NCBI GenBank assembly: GCA_003427395.1
Contig: BFEA01000742.1
Span: 265,238-292,478 of the forward strand
Length of the DNA: 27,241 nucleotides
From: Chara braunii
Lineage: Eukaryota; Streptophyta; Charophyceae; Charales; Characeae
Direction of reading: 5' to 3'
Made by a program: the position numbers and the translations under genes. The first letter of the stretch is position 1. Each line of letters starts with the position of its first letter. Under the pieces are notes generated by a model, which had not been told where the DNA came from, searched no databases, and was given only the letters and a program-made list of their open reading frames with translations. This document shows, in pieces, positions 20,336-27,241 of the stretch.

Positions 20336-20877
20336 CCTGACCCATAACTGGCGACGTGCAGAACTGAATGCCAATCTTCACGATATATAGGTGGTCGACT
20401 GCCCTTTTTCAACACAACTGCTGGATGCGACGTTGCGGAGTGGGGCACGTCGGCACTAGGCTCTTCTCTCTTCGTGCATTTTTCTTCCACTACTGTGGGG
20501 TATTTTCAGAAGGAAGGGGGTTAACTGTTTTCACAAGCCACCAGAAAATAAAAAACGAACAAAGTTATGAGCCCTATTTTCATGATTCCACATTTCGGAC
20601 TGCACATTTGGAACATCAGATCGAATTGAGAAGGTCAAATTGAAAAGGTCGAGAAAAAAATTCGCGGGCCTTGACGCGGCCAAAAAAAAAATTTCCGCGC
20701 ATCCGGTTCCAATTTTCCCCACCCACCCCGAACTTCTCGAACCCGACCCGCAATTTTTTTTTTTCCTGCTACCCTGCAATTTCGACCATGCGCCACGCGT
20801 CGTGCGGGCGCCGCTTGCTCGCTGCGGCTTGCGCCGCACGTGTGCAAGTGTCGCGCACGACGTGTGCCACAAGTATG

Positions 20878-20885
20878 AATTTTAC
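20878..20885. repeat. 8-bp target-site duplication, right copy
   Basis: aattttac follows directly after the terminal caagtatg of the 1310-bp transposon and matches 19560-19567 exactly. Confidence 0.85.
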
Positions 20886-21012
20886 CATAGAATGTTTATT
20901 TAATTCTGGATATATTTTTTTTTTTGTGGGTCAGATGTGGAAAAAAAGACTTACATATGAAGTCAGGTTTTATTTTTGTGAAGTGTATCATATAGTTAGA
21001 TTGATCGTTTTT

Positions 21013-21495
21013 GTCGACCGACGCAGAGCCTGGCTCGGGAGATTAGCCCCCGAAGCAACGGAACGCACGTGGAACCGATTAAGTCGTCCGACCACGCATA
21101 CCCCCTATGTTACAACGAGCGAGAAACGCCATCGGCACCCGGATACTCGGAATTGTGCTTCGCGCCTTTGGTAACTAGTCTGATTAGATCGACATTAAAT
21201 CAAATCTGGGCCACATCTGCGATTGCACTCGAGCAACTTTCGGACGTGGTTCGAAAGCTTTGTGGGGATACGTTTGCCCGAGGATGGTGACAACCCCTTA
21301 GGTAGAGATAAGTTGTTCCTCGCCTGACCTCTATTATGGCATAAGGGTTTACGAGAGGTTTGGCTGACGCACTCGATCAAAGCGACGATCCATTCTTTTG
21401 TGATAAATTCCTGCAAAATCCTGCATCACGTGGTCGGGAGGGTCCCCCTGCAGGACCAATGCGCTCGACAATGGTCATTTGTTCCCTTTCGAGCG
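21013..21495 (-). repeat. Interspersed repeat, copy M (inverted relative to P)
   Basis: The reverse complement aligns to 4848-5276, with anchors in the same order from tcgaaaggga (near 21495) to cggtcgac (near 21013). The identical 16-base tgtaacatagggggta is at 21099-21114 on the minus strand. M holds about 70 bp absent from P, between the gcaatcgcagatgtgg segment and the gcgtttctcg segment. It has the same orientation as the minus-strand retroelement remains at 22152-24193 and could be a downstream piece of that element, which is inference. Confidence 0.75.
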
Positions 21496-21629
21496 TGAAA
21501 TCCCGAAATCGCCGATAATTAAACTTACCATACTTTGCTTTCGCCGAAATTTTTCCCTGTATGGGTTCTGGCAGTGCACGTGAACAAATGTTAAAAACCT
21601 GGTTGTCATAAGGGTTCAGCCCACTTACT

Positions 21630-22151
21630 CAACAGAAAAATTCCCACGAGAAATGAAAGTTAAAATATCATTCCATAAAAAAAAAATCCTTCATATTTAT
21701 AAATTATTATTTCAATGTTCGTCCAATTCTAAGACTTCCAATTTAATTTTATAAGTTCTCGTCTAAATATGAATATTCTCTTCCAACTACATCTATTTGT
21801 TGAAGATGGAATGAAAGTCTGAACAAGTTTATGAAATGTTTTAATTAGACTTTTATTCCACTACAACAAACATCTTCTAATTTAGATTGGATTAACCTAT
21901 TTATGACTGAAAATCCTTGCTTAGAATGACAGTCCAATTAAAATATTTCATGAACTCATCAAAACTTTCATTCCATTTCTAACATGCAGTTCAAAAAAGA
22001 AGGGATACCCCCTTCTTGGAAGGAAAGTTTTCAACTAAGACGAAAAATTTTAAAATTGGAATGACATTTTTTAAGATTGAATGAAAATTTAAAATTTAAA
22101 ATGTAATTTTACTCTAGAATAATTATTTAATTCTGAAAAAAAAATTTGTTG
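21630..22151 (+). mobile_element. MITE-like element, copy B, 522 bp
   Basis: It runs from caacagaaaaattcccacga to aaaatttgttg. The two ends are imperfect inverted repeats: caacagaaaaattcc at one end, and caacaaa followed by a T-run and cagaattaaataattattc on the other strand. It aligns over its full length to the reverse complement of copy C, which is 523 bp, and this fixes both ends. There is no coding capacity. Flanks are act on the left and ctt on the right, so no convincing target duplication beyond perhaps two bases is visible. Confidence 0.8.
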
Positions 22152-22458
22152 CTTGTAAAACGCGATCCACTTCACGTGACAAAGTCTCAACATTGGACCA
22201 ACGTTTCTGACTGATGGTGGCGAGCTTATCGAATTCCTTATCGACGACTGTTTTGTCAAGGAATCTCACATTTATCTTTTGAAAAAATTATCGAAGAATT
22301 TTGGTCTTCGTCCACTCACCGATATCTTCGAAGCCTGCAGCGTTAGCTTCAAGCAACACTCCTTCCTTGGTAACTTCTCCGAGACAAGAGGTGGAAAAGG
22401 TCACTTGACTGTCCTCGGCCACAAGTGTGGTCCCACAATAAATTTGAATTTCGACAAT
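22152..22458 (-). pseudogene. Protein-like remnant between MITE copies B and C
   Basis: Read on the minus strand from 22458, the frame gives a plausible protein segment with one stop (taa, 22290-22288). Before it lies TTLVAEDSQVTFSTSCLGEV; after it lies KTVVDKEFDKLATISQKRW, then SNVETLSREVDRVLQATN, which has the heptad-like, charged look of a coiled-coil or gag segment. It is in the same direction as the two open frames at 23081-23660 and the PBS and LTR further on. I cannot name a family. A + strand frame over the same DNA is also open for about 94 codons, so the strand choice is not certain. Confidence 0.35.
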
Positions 22459-22557
22459 TCATAGTGACATAAATTTCCCTTTCTTTTAGTTGTAGGTAAA
22501 TGACAACTTCATTTTGACTTTCTCCTTTCATTTTAACTTCTCCTTTCTTTTTGGCTT

Positions 22558-23080
22558 CAACAGAAAAAATTCCAAGAATTAAATAATCATTCTATAATAA
22601 AATTACATTCTAAATTTAAAATTTTCATTCCATCTAAAAAAAAAATTATTCTTATTTTAAAATTTTTCGTCTAACTTGAAACCTTTCCTTTCAAGAATGA
22701 GGTATCCCTTCTTATTTGAACTGCATGCTAGAGGTGGAATGAAAGTCGGGATAAATTCATGAAATATTTTAATAGGACTGCTATTCTAAATAAGGATTTT
22801 CAGTCATAAATAGGTTACTCCAATCTAAATTAGAATATAGTTGTTGTAATAGAATGAAAATTTAATTAAAACATTTTATAAACTTATCCATACTTTTATT
22901 CTATCTTAAACAAATAGATGTACTTGGAAAGGAAAACTCATATTTATACGAGAATTTATCAAATAGAACTGTAAATTTGAGAATTTGACGAACATGGGAA
23001 TGATAATTTACAAATATGAAGGATTTTTTTTTTTTTGAATGTTTTTTCAACTTTCATTTCTTGTGGAAATTTTTTTGTTG
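22558..23080 (-). mobile_element. MITE-like element, copy C, 523 bp
   Basis: It is a full-length copy of the same family as B but inverted. On the + strand it starts caacagaaaaaattccaaga and ends ttttttgttg. The end sequences form imperfect inverted repeats as in B. It truncates the minus-strand open frame at 23081-23424, whose apparent continuation into this element is accidental. Flanks (ggctt on the left, ttctccc on the right) give no clear target duplication. Confidence 0.8.
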
Positions 23081-23424
23081 TTCTCCCATACTTTTCTCGG
23101 GTATTCCTTTTTATAATTCAGCGATTTCTTGCGGTCACGGGATTTTAATGGCGCTTTCATTAATTTCGCCTGAGGATCTTTTTTTTTTTCTCTTCTTTTT
23201 ACTTCAACTTTTTTTTGCCCTTTCACTAATCTAGTCACCGTCTGAAGTTTTGCGGTGATGTTGTCAAGTTTGAACTCAAAGTAAGTCATCATATTTTGCA
23301 ATATACACGCCAAATCGGTTTCCGAATCCACGACGTTGACCTTCTGTTGTATTTCTTCTACCGTTCTTGACTCCTTTCCTCTTTCCAGTATCTCTGATAC
23401 ACTTCCTTTTTTTTTATCTATCAT
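23081..23424 (-). pseudogene. Lys/Glu-rich coiled-coil-like frame, possible gag part
   Basis: The minus-strand frame starts MIDKKKGSVSEILERGKES. It continues through a segment with heptad-like spacing (TVEEIQQKVNVVDSETDLAC, then NMMTYFEFKLDNITAKLQTV) and becomes Lys-rich before running into MITE copy C. Length and character suit the coiled-coil and basic regions found in some plant and algal retroelement Gag proteins. The start codon is uncertain, and a frameshift relative to the upstream frame at 23442-23660 is likely. No zinc knuckle is visible. Confidence 0.4.
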
Positions 23425-23441
23425 TCCAATGAAGCCTGCAA

Positions 23442-23660
23442 TTATTTGATTATGTCATCCGCAATTTTCTTAATCAAATTAGGTTCTTCCCTCTTTTCAC
23501 TCGGTTCTCCCTTCCGCTCTTCCTTCACTTCTTCTCTGACTATCCTCGCAAACTGCTCGACGACATACTGCTCGAGGCTCATCCGTCCTTGATTAATGAT
23601 TTGTTGCACTCTACCGCTGGTCTCCAACATCTGAACAACAGTTTCAACCCTTCTCGTCAA
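23442..23660 (-). pseudogene. Coiled-coil-like 72-codon frame after the PBS, possible gag start
   Basis: The minus-strand frame contains TVVQMLETSGRVQQIINQGR and MSLEQYVVEQFARIVREEVK, then a Glu/Lys-rich stretch ending KKIADDIIK. It lies about 200 bp downstream of the PBS at 23866-23876, where gag should begin. With the frame at 23081-23424, which starts 18 bp beyond its stop, it could be one Gag broken by a frameshift or two short exons. Family assignment is by position and composition only. Confidence 0.4.
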
Positions 23661-23865
23661 CGGTCATCAAGTCCATGTCATCGCCAATGTCATAATCATC
23701 AAAATCGTAATCGCGCGCGGATCCAATCAGCCACGCGATCCAAACCAAATCCACTGTTCAAATGCGCGTTACGAAACGACTGCACGAGCGAAGTCGAGCG
23801 CGCGGGTCAAATACCACCGCGCGAAGTGTCGCGCATGAGCAGATAGTAAGGAACGGAGGATATCT

Positions 23866-23876
23866 CTCTGATACCA
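23866..23876 (-). promoter_or_regulatory. Primer-binding site on minus strand
   Basis: The minus strand reads tggtatcagag, an exact 11-base match to the plant initiator-Met tRNA PBS core. It lies three bases after a potential LTR end (ttcattgca). It defines a retroelement reading leftward. Confidence 0.7.
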
Positions 23877-23879
23877 AAT

Positions 23880-24193
23880 TGCAATGAACCCAATCACATG
23901 AGAAACTCGTCTATATCGAAATACAAGTTGTCAAAGGGAGAAATCAATATCCCAAAAAATCGTTCGTGAAACCATACTCCTCGTTCATGTGGTATCCAAA
24001 TGTCCAACGCACAGAGAAGAAGAAGAGCGAGAGAGCGATACGAGACCTAGAGGGGTGAGAGAGAGAGTTTTCACCATCATCGTAAAACAGAGAACACTCG
24101 TTGCCCACGTCCTCTTCGGGCATTGTCTCCCAACTTGCCACGTCAATAATCAATTTTCCCCTTACGATCTCTGACAATAAGCAAATTACAACA
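23880..24193 (-). mobile_element. Probable LTR of the minus-strand retroelement
   Basis: On the minus strand this 314-bp segment starts tgttgtaatttgc and ends ttcattgca, so it has the TG...CA ends of an LTR and abuts the PBS with a 3-base gap. It contains a CT-rich stretch (about 24015-24070) of the kind common near plant LTR transcription starts. No second LTR is in the window, so the outer boundary at 24193 rests only on the TG end and is tentative. Confidence 0.45.
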
Positions 24194-24905
24194 GGGCGCC
24201 CATCCTCCACCCACGCCCACAGCGGTCAAGGAGGATGGCGCAGATCCTTCCTCCGGAGACGATCAACAAGCACAATATTAACACAATCAACCAGGTGAGC
24301 TTCCTTTCCTCTATCGAACCAATCTCACAGTCTTGATCCTCCTCCTTCTCGCCCACACACTATCAATGTGGAATCAGTGTGGCAATGCCCACATCAGCAT
24401 AGTCACTCTCAAGGCTGGCACCGCCAACAGAGAACGGCGCCAGATAAAGCTTTGTCAGTCTTGTGTCGTCGCACCAACGTTAAGGTGGAGTCGAGCAGCA
24501 TGCACAAGACTGAATGTCGTCCAGCAGGGATGGGTCAACCTTATAGCGTTGACGCATGTTGACCAGCCTCTCGTCGGATGACCTGGATCGTTCGTCGGCC
24601 GACGACCTAGATTTCGTACATTTGCATATTCCAACGTGTCCCACTTGGATTTGATTCCTTCTGAATACCTGCAGACAACCAAAGATGTGTATCTGATCTA
24701 CGACTTAGGCTGAAATCGAGTTGACTTTGACTCGTTGGCCTGAATTCCCAAGCTGGTTCACTGTTAACTTTCCCAAGGTCAATTGTCTCGCGTTAGACTT
24801 CTCAAGGGTAGTTTTAGCCTTGCGTTGGGTACCTCACAACACTAGGCCTTCGTTCAGGCATTTGCATGACTTGGGGTGCGACTTTTGACCTCGTTTCGAG
24901 CCTTT
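24194..24905. other. Unassigned sequence with one exon-like start
   Basis: Mixed-composition flank of the probable LTR. At 24235 an atg opens a 20-codon frame (MAQILPPETINKHNINTINQ) ending exactly at ccag|gtgagc (24291-24300), which looks like a start exon with a splice donor. No continuation or known product is visible. Other frames across 24333-24682 are open for 60-80 codons on both strands without motifs. Confidence 0.25.
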
Positions 24906-25091
24906 GACCAAAAGTGACGACCCTCAGCCCACGGCTGATGCAGATTTGAGCTGAGTTATTACACAATCCTCCACGATGTTGGAATAATCAATGCTGGTCA
25001 TGGTTTCTTCGGCCAAACGGAAGGGAGTGTAAGTGTGTTTCATGATGTATATTTTATTATGATTTGTCGGTGAAATAAGAAACGAATTGAT

Positions 25092-25124
<33 letters not shown>

Positions 25125-25482
25125 GAATTGATGGTACCCACAATGGAAATGGAGCCATGGCCATAAGGACCTATTTTATCAATTTTTATATTAAAAAAAC
25201 AAAACAGAAATCAGACCAAAAGTGACGATCCTCAGCCCACGGCTGATGCAGATTTGAGCTGAGTTACTACATAATCCTCCACGATGTTGGAATAATCAAT
25301 GTTGGTCATGGTTTCTTCGGCCAAACGGAAGCCGGAGTGTAAGTGTGTTTCATGATGTATATTTTATTATGATTTGTCTGTAAAATAGGAACCGAATTGA
25401 TACTCCCCACAATGGAAATGGAACCATGGCCATTAGGACCTATTTTATCAACTTTTATGTTAAAAGAACAAAACAGAAATCA
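24906..25482. repeat. Direct tandem duplication, 308-bp and 269-bp units
   Basis: Unit 1 (24906-25213) and unit 2 (25214-25482) both run from gaccaaaagtgacga to aaaacagaaatca. They differ by scattered substitutions, a gccg indel near the middle, and an extra ~40 bp with a poly(A) run in unit 1. The boundaries are sharp and the two units adjoin exactly. Confidence 0.93.
25083..25133 (+). mobile_element. Orphan poly(A) insertion with target duplication
   Basis: Unit 1 reads cgaattgatg (25083-25092), c, A29 (25094-25122), c, then cgaattgatg again (25124-25133). Unit 2 of the tandem duplication has one cgaattgat at the same place and no A-run. So an A-tail with almost no body sits between 10-bp (perhaps 13-bp with one mismatch) direct repeats. 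That is the product expected from target-primed reverse transcription by a LINE-type enzyme that copied only the tail of a transcript. Confidence 0.65.
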
Positions 25483-25844
25483 TAAGGGAGGGGCACATTT
25501 GACTACCACAACCTGCCTTTTTTTAATTTTTTAACTGTCCTATTTTTTGCACTTGCGCTGCATCAAATGCGCAACTTGCGCGCACCTGATGCGCCACATG
25601 TATAGTCAAAAGCTTATTGTGCAGATGGTCAGCACTTAATGTACTTCATAGACTATTCCCATCAATCTTGTTTTGCTTAGGTACTGTTACCCGAAGCGAA
25701 ATTTACCTATTGTTTTCATCTAATTTCTTTCGGCGTTCGTTTATCTTTGGAAATAAATGCACGGATCATTCTCGAATGTATGGATTTGATTGTCACTGGC
25801 TGTCGGCGCATGACAATACTTTTATTTTTTATGCGCGCATCTGT
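25483..25844. other. No gene; GC-rich transposon-end-like patch at 25549-25604
   Basis: The patch around 25549-25604 carries repeated gcgc words and ends gcgccacatgtatag. This resembles the right end of the 1310-bp transposon (gtgccacaagtatg). No matching left end or 8-bp duplication was found. The rest, up to the start of retroelement copy 2, shows nothing recognisable. Confidence 0.35.
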
Positions 25845-27241
25845 TCCCTCCCTTCTTGTTCCGGCATCGCCATCGTCGTCGTCGTCATCGTCGTCACGTC
25901 ATCGTCATTGTCGTCATCTTCGTCGCCATCTTCGCTGCCACTTCACCGATCCCGAAACCGACATGTAGTTAAGTGACCAATAAACTTTCCCCCCCCCCCC
26001 CCTCTTCTTCTTTCCTCGTTTCTTCTTCTTCTTCTCCCCTCTCCTCCTTCACCATCGTCGTCCCCATTTCCTCTTTCCCCCTCCTCGTCCTTGTCATCTC
26101 CCCCTTCTTCTTTCTCTACTTTTTCTTCGTCCACCCCTTTTCTCCCCGTTCTTCTTCCTCTTCTTCTTCTTCGTCGCCCCCCCTTCCGATCTCGACCCGT
26201 TTCCCCCTGCGCTGTTCACTGTTCCACCTCGCCACTTCTCGTGTAAGCTTTTTTTTTTTTTTACCCTAATTGTTTTTCTCAACACATTTCTTTTCCAAAA
26301 ATATTTTATTTTTCAAACCTTTCAAAAATACGTAAAATTCGTTAATTTTTTTTCGAAACTTTTCCCTCAAAATTCGAAAATCATTTTAATTACTTCCTTT
26401 TTAAAATTTTTATACTTCAAAAATATCTCAAAATTAATATTTTTTTTTCGATATTTATTTTTCATAATTCAAAATTAATTATTTTTTACAATTTTTATAA
26501 TTCAAAAATATTTCTTTATTAATTAAACTTTTAAAATTTATATTATTACAATCTTTTAATTTACAATCAATATAATAAAAGATTAAAGACACTTATCAAT
26601 TTTCAATTTTTAATTATTTATATAAATATTTTTCCCTTTTCATAATTTGAATTAATTATTTTTCAACATTTCCTTGAAATTCAAACCTACTTTTTATTCA
26701 TTGTTTTTCTAAAATTCTGATTTTTTTTTAAAAATATATTTTAAAATAAAAATTCATTTATTTTTTAATATATTTTAATTCATAAAATTCTTTTTTAATT
26801 TTTTTTTCTTGACATTCGAAAACACCTTATTTTCGCATTACTTAGATCCTTTTCCAATATTTTCAACAAAACGATCTGCATTTTTCTGTTTTGCAAATTC
26901 CTCCTCCATATTATTTTTCGAATTTCTTTCCAAGGTGTATTCTATAATTAATTTTTAATACATTTACTTAATTCGAATCAGAATTAATTTCTTTAAATTC
27001 TTATTTTTGCTTTTTTTTTTTTTTTAATCCTTTTTGATGTTATTCTACCCTTGTAAAGAGGACCCCCTCCCGGGCATGACATGCACAACCAGAAACTCTC
27101 AACGGCGCAACCGCGACCGCCGCCGCCACTTCCGCCACCGTTGATGTTGCCGCCGCTTCCACCTCATCTGCTCCTACCACCGCTTCCTCCCCCACCATGG
27201 CCTAATCATCCAACATTGATATTTCCTACATCCACACCGAC
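25845..27241 (+). mobile_element. Ty3/gypsy-like retroelement leader and gag start, copy 2
   Basis: Similarity to copy 1 begins near 25845 (equivalent to about 15043) and covers the ATCGTC microsatellite, the tcttcttctt-rich stretch, the AT-rich leader with ttgaaattcgaaaa-like words, and the gag start gggcatgaca context. No LTR or PBS precedes it, so this copy is 5'-truncated just after the PBS position. It runs off the right edge, so the rest of the element is unseen. Confidence 0.8.
27076..27241 (+). pseudogene. Ty3/gypsy-like gag start, copy 2, broken and partial
   Basis: It starts with an atg in the same context as copy 1 and shares acaaccagaaactctcaacg. An extra g after caacg shifts the frame relative to copy 1 and leads to an early stop. 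Further on, in the original frame, gcc-taa (stop at 27203-27205) stands where copy 1 has gcc-caa, again a Gln-to-stop C-to-T change. The gene continues beyond the window. Confidence 0.75.

Larger units (their letters stand above)
19568..20877. mobile_element. Non-autonomous DNA transposon, 1310 bp, 8-bp TSD
   Basis: The left end reads catacttgcggcgcac. The reverse complement of the right end reads catacttgtggcacac, so the terminal inverted repeat is about 16 bp with two mismatches. Both subterminal regions are strikingly GC-rich with repeated gcgcac/gtgcgc words (about 19572-19660 and 20788-20870), against an AT-rich host. An 8-bp duplication is the size made by hAT-superfamily transposases; Merlin or P-like elements are alternatives. 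Inside are a GA microsatellite, a 155-bp tandem duplication and short frames, but nothing that I recognise as a transposase, so it probably depended on an autonomous relative. Confidence 0.85.
18848..20930 (+). mobile_element. MITE-like element, copy A, with nested insertion
   Basis: This copy aligns to copies B (21630-22151) and C (22558-23080, reverse). The left end is caacagaaaaactcccacga. The body runs to gtaattttac at 19567, where a 1310-bp transposon interrupts it, and the element resumes at 20878 with aattttaccatagaatg, a tttaattctgg-like segment and a T-rich tail to about 20930. The left part is tandemly duplicated. No transposase frame is present. The right end is approximate because the terminal gttg seen in B and C has decayed here. 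Confidence 0.75.

Noticed and set aside
20531-20903. Overlapping open frames of 70-113 codons on both strands within the 1310-bp transposon
   Set aside because: Frames overlap on both strands, reflect GC-rich subterminal sequence and show no transposase motif such as a hAT dimerisation region or DDE residues.
22177-22463. Plus-strand frame of about 94 codons between MITEs B and C
   Set aside because: It is open, but the minus-strand reading is more protein-like at its C-terminal half and agrees in direction with the neighbouring frames, PBS and LTR. I kept the minus strand at low confidence.
23944-24210. 88-codon minus-strand open frame inside the probable LTR
   Set aside because: It spans the whole LTR-like segment and has no recognisable motif. 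LTRs often have chance open frames.
15043-27241. The two similar segments at 15043-16300 and 25845-27241 as the LTR pair of one element
   Set aside because: Both copies include the same gag start, and copy 1 continues through gag with a PBS upstream. They are therefore two leader-gag fragments, not two LTRs.

Overview
The window looks like gene-poor, repeat-rich nuclear DNA from a large eukaryotic genome. A green-plant or streptophyte-alga source is most likely, because two sites resemble the plant-type initiator-Met tRNA primer-binding site (tggtatcagag core) next to LTR-like sequence, with a Ty3/gypsy-like gag nearby. The species cannot be named from the sequence. I see no intact cellular gene, no rRNA, no functional tRNA and no CRISPR array. 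Almost all long open frames are low-complexity or decayed repeat sequence.

Layout. 1-80 is a (CA)n microsatellite. 657-1475 is about 0.8 kb of nearly pure purine on the + strand, with a higher-order minisatellite. 1488-2400 is GC-richer and has an open frame containing a ~64-bp tandem duplication. 2401-4680 is AT-rich with nothing recognisable. 4681-4728 is a hairpin followed by A26. 4848-5276 is one copy (P) of an interspersed repeat whose second copy (M) lies inverted at 21013-21495. 6650-11032 carries several decayed tandem-repeat fields with units of about 120, 80, 175 and 120 bp. 11033-14270 is mostly empty, with a tRNA-like relic and a 182-bp direct duplication.

14850-17732 is a broken Ty3/gypsy-like retroelement: LTR end, PBS, AT-rich leader of about 1.2 kb, and a gag pseudogene with two in-frame stops and an apparent pair of compensating frameshifts at C-runs. 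A second copy of its leader and gag start runs from about 25845 off the right edge. Between them is a nested transposon cluster. Three copies (A, B, C) of a ~520-bp inverted-repeat element lie at 18848-20930, 21630-22151 and 22558-23080. Copy A is split by a 1310-bp transposon (19568-20877) with terminal inverted repeats and a perfect 8-bp target duplication. B and C are in opposite orientations and flank a short protein-like remnant. That remnant, two more open frames (23081-23660), a PBS (23866-23876) and a probable LTR (23880-24193) all read on the minus strand and may be one dismembered retroelement.

24906-25482 is a direct tandem duplication whose first unit carries an orphan poly(A) insertion with its own target duplication. 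The second unit serves as an empty-site control.

There is no operon-like cooperation between genes. The story is layered transposition, nested insertion, local tandem duplication and decay. I found no convincing new functional system. The best leads are the nested 8-bp-TSD transposon, the MITE-like family, the inverted P/M repeat pair and the poly(A)-only insertion.
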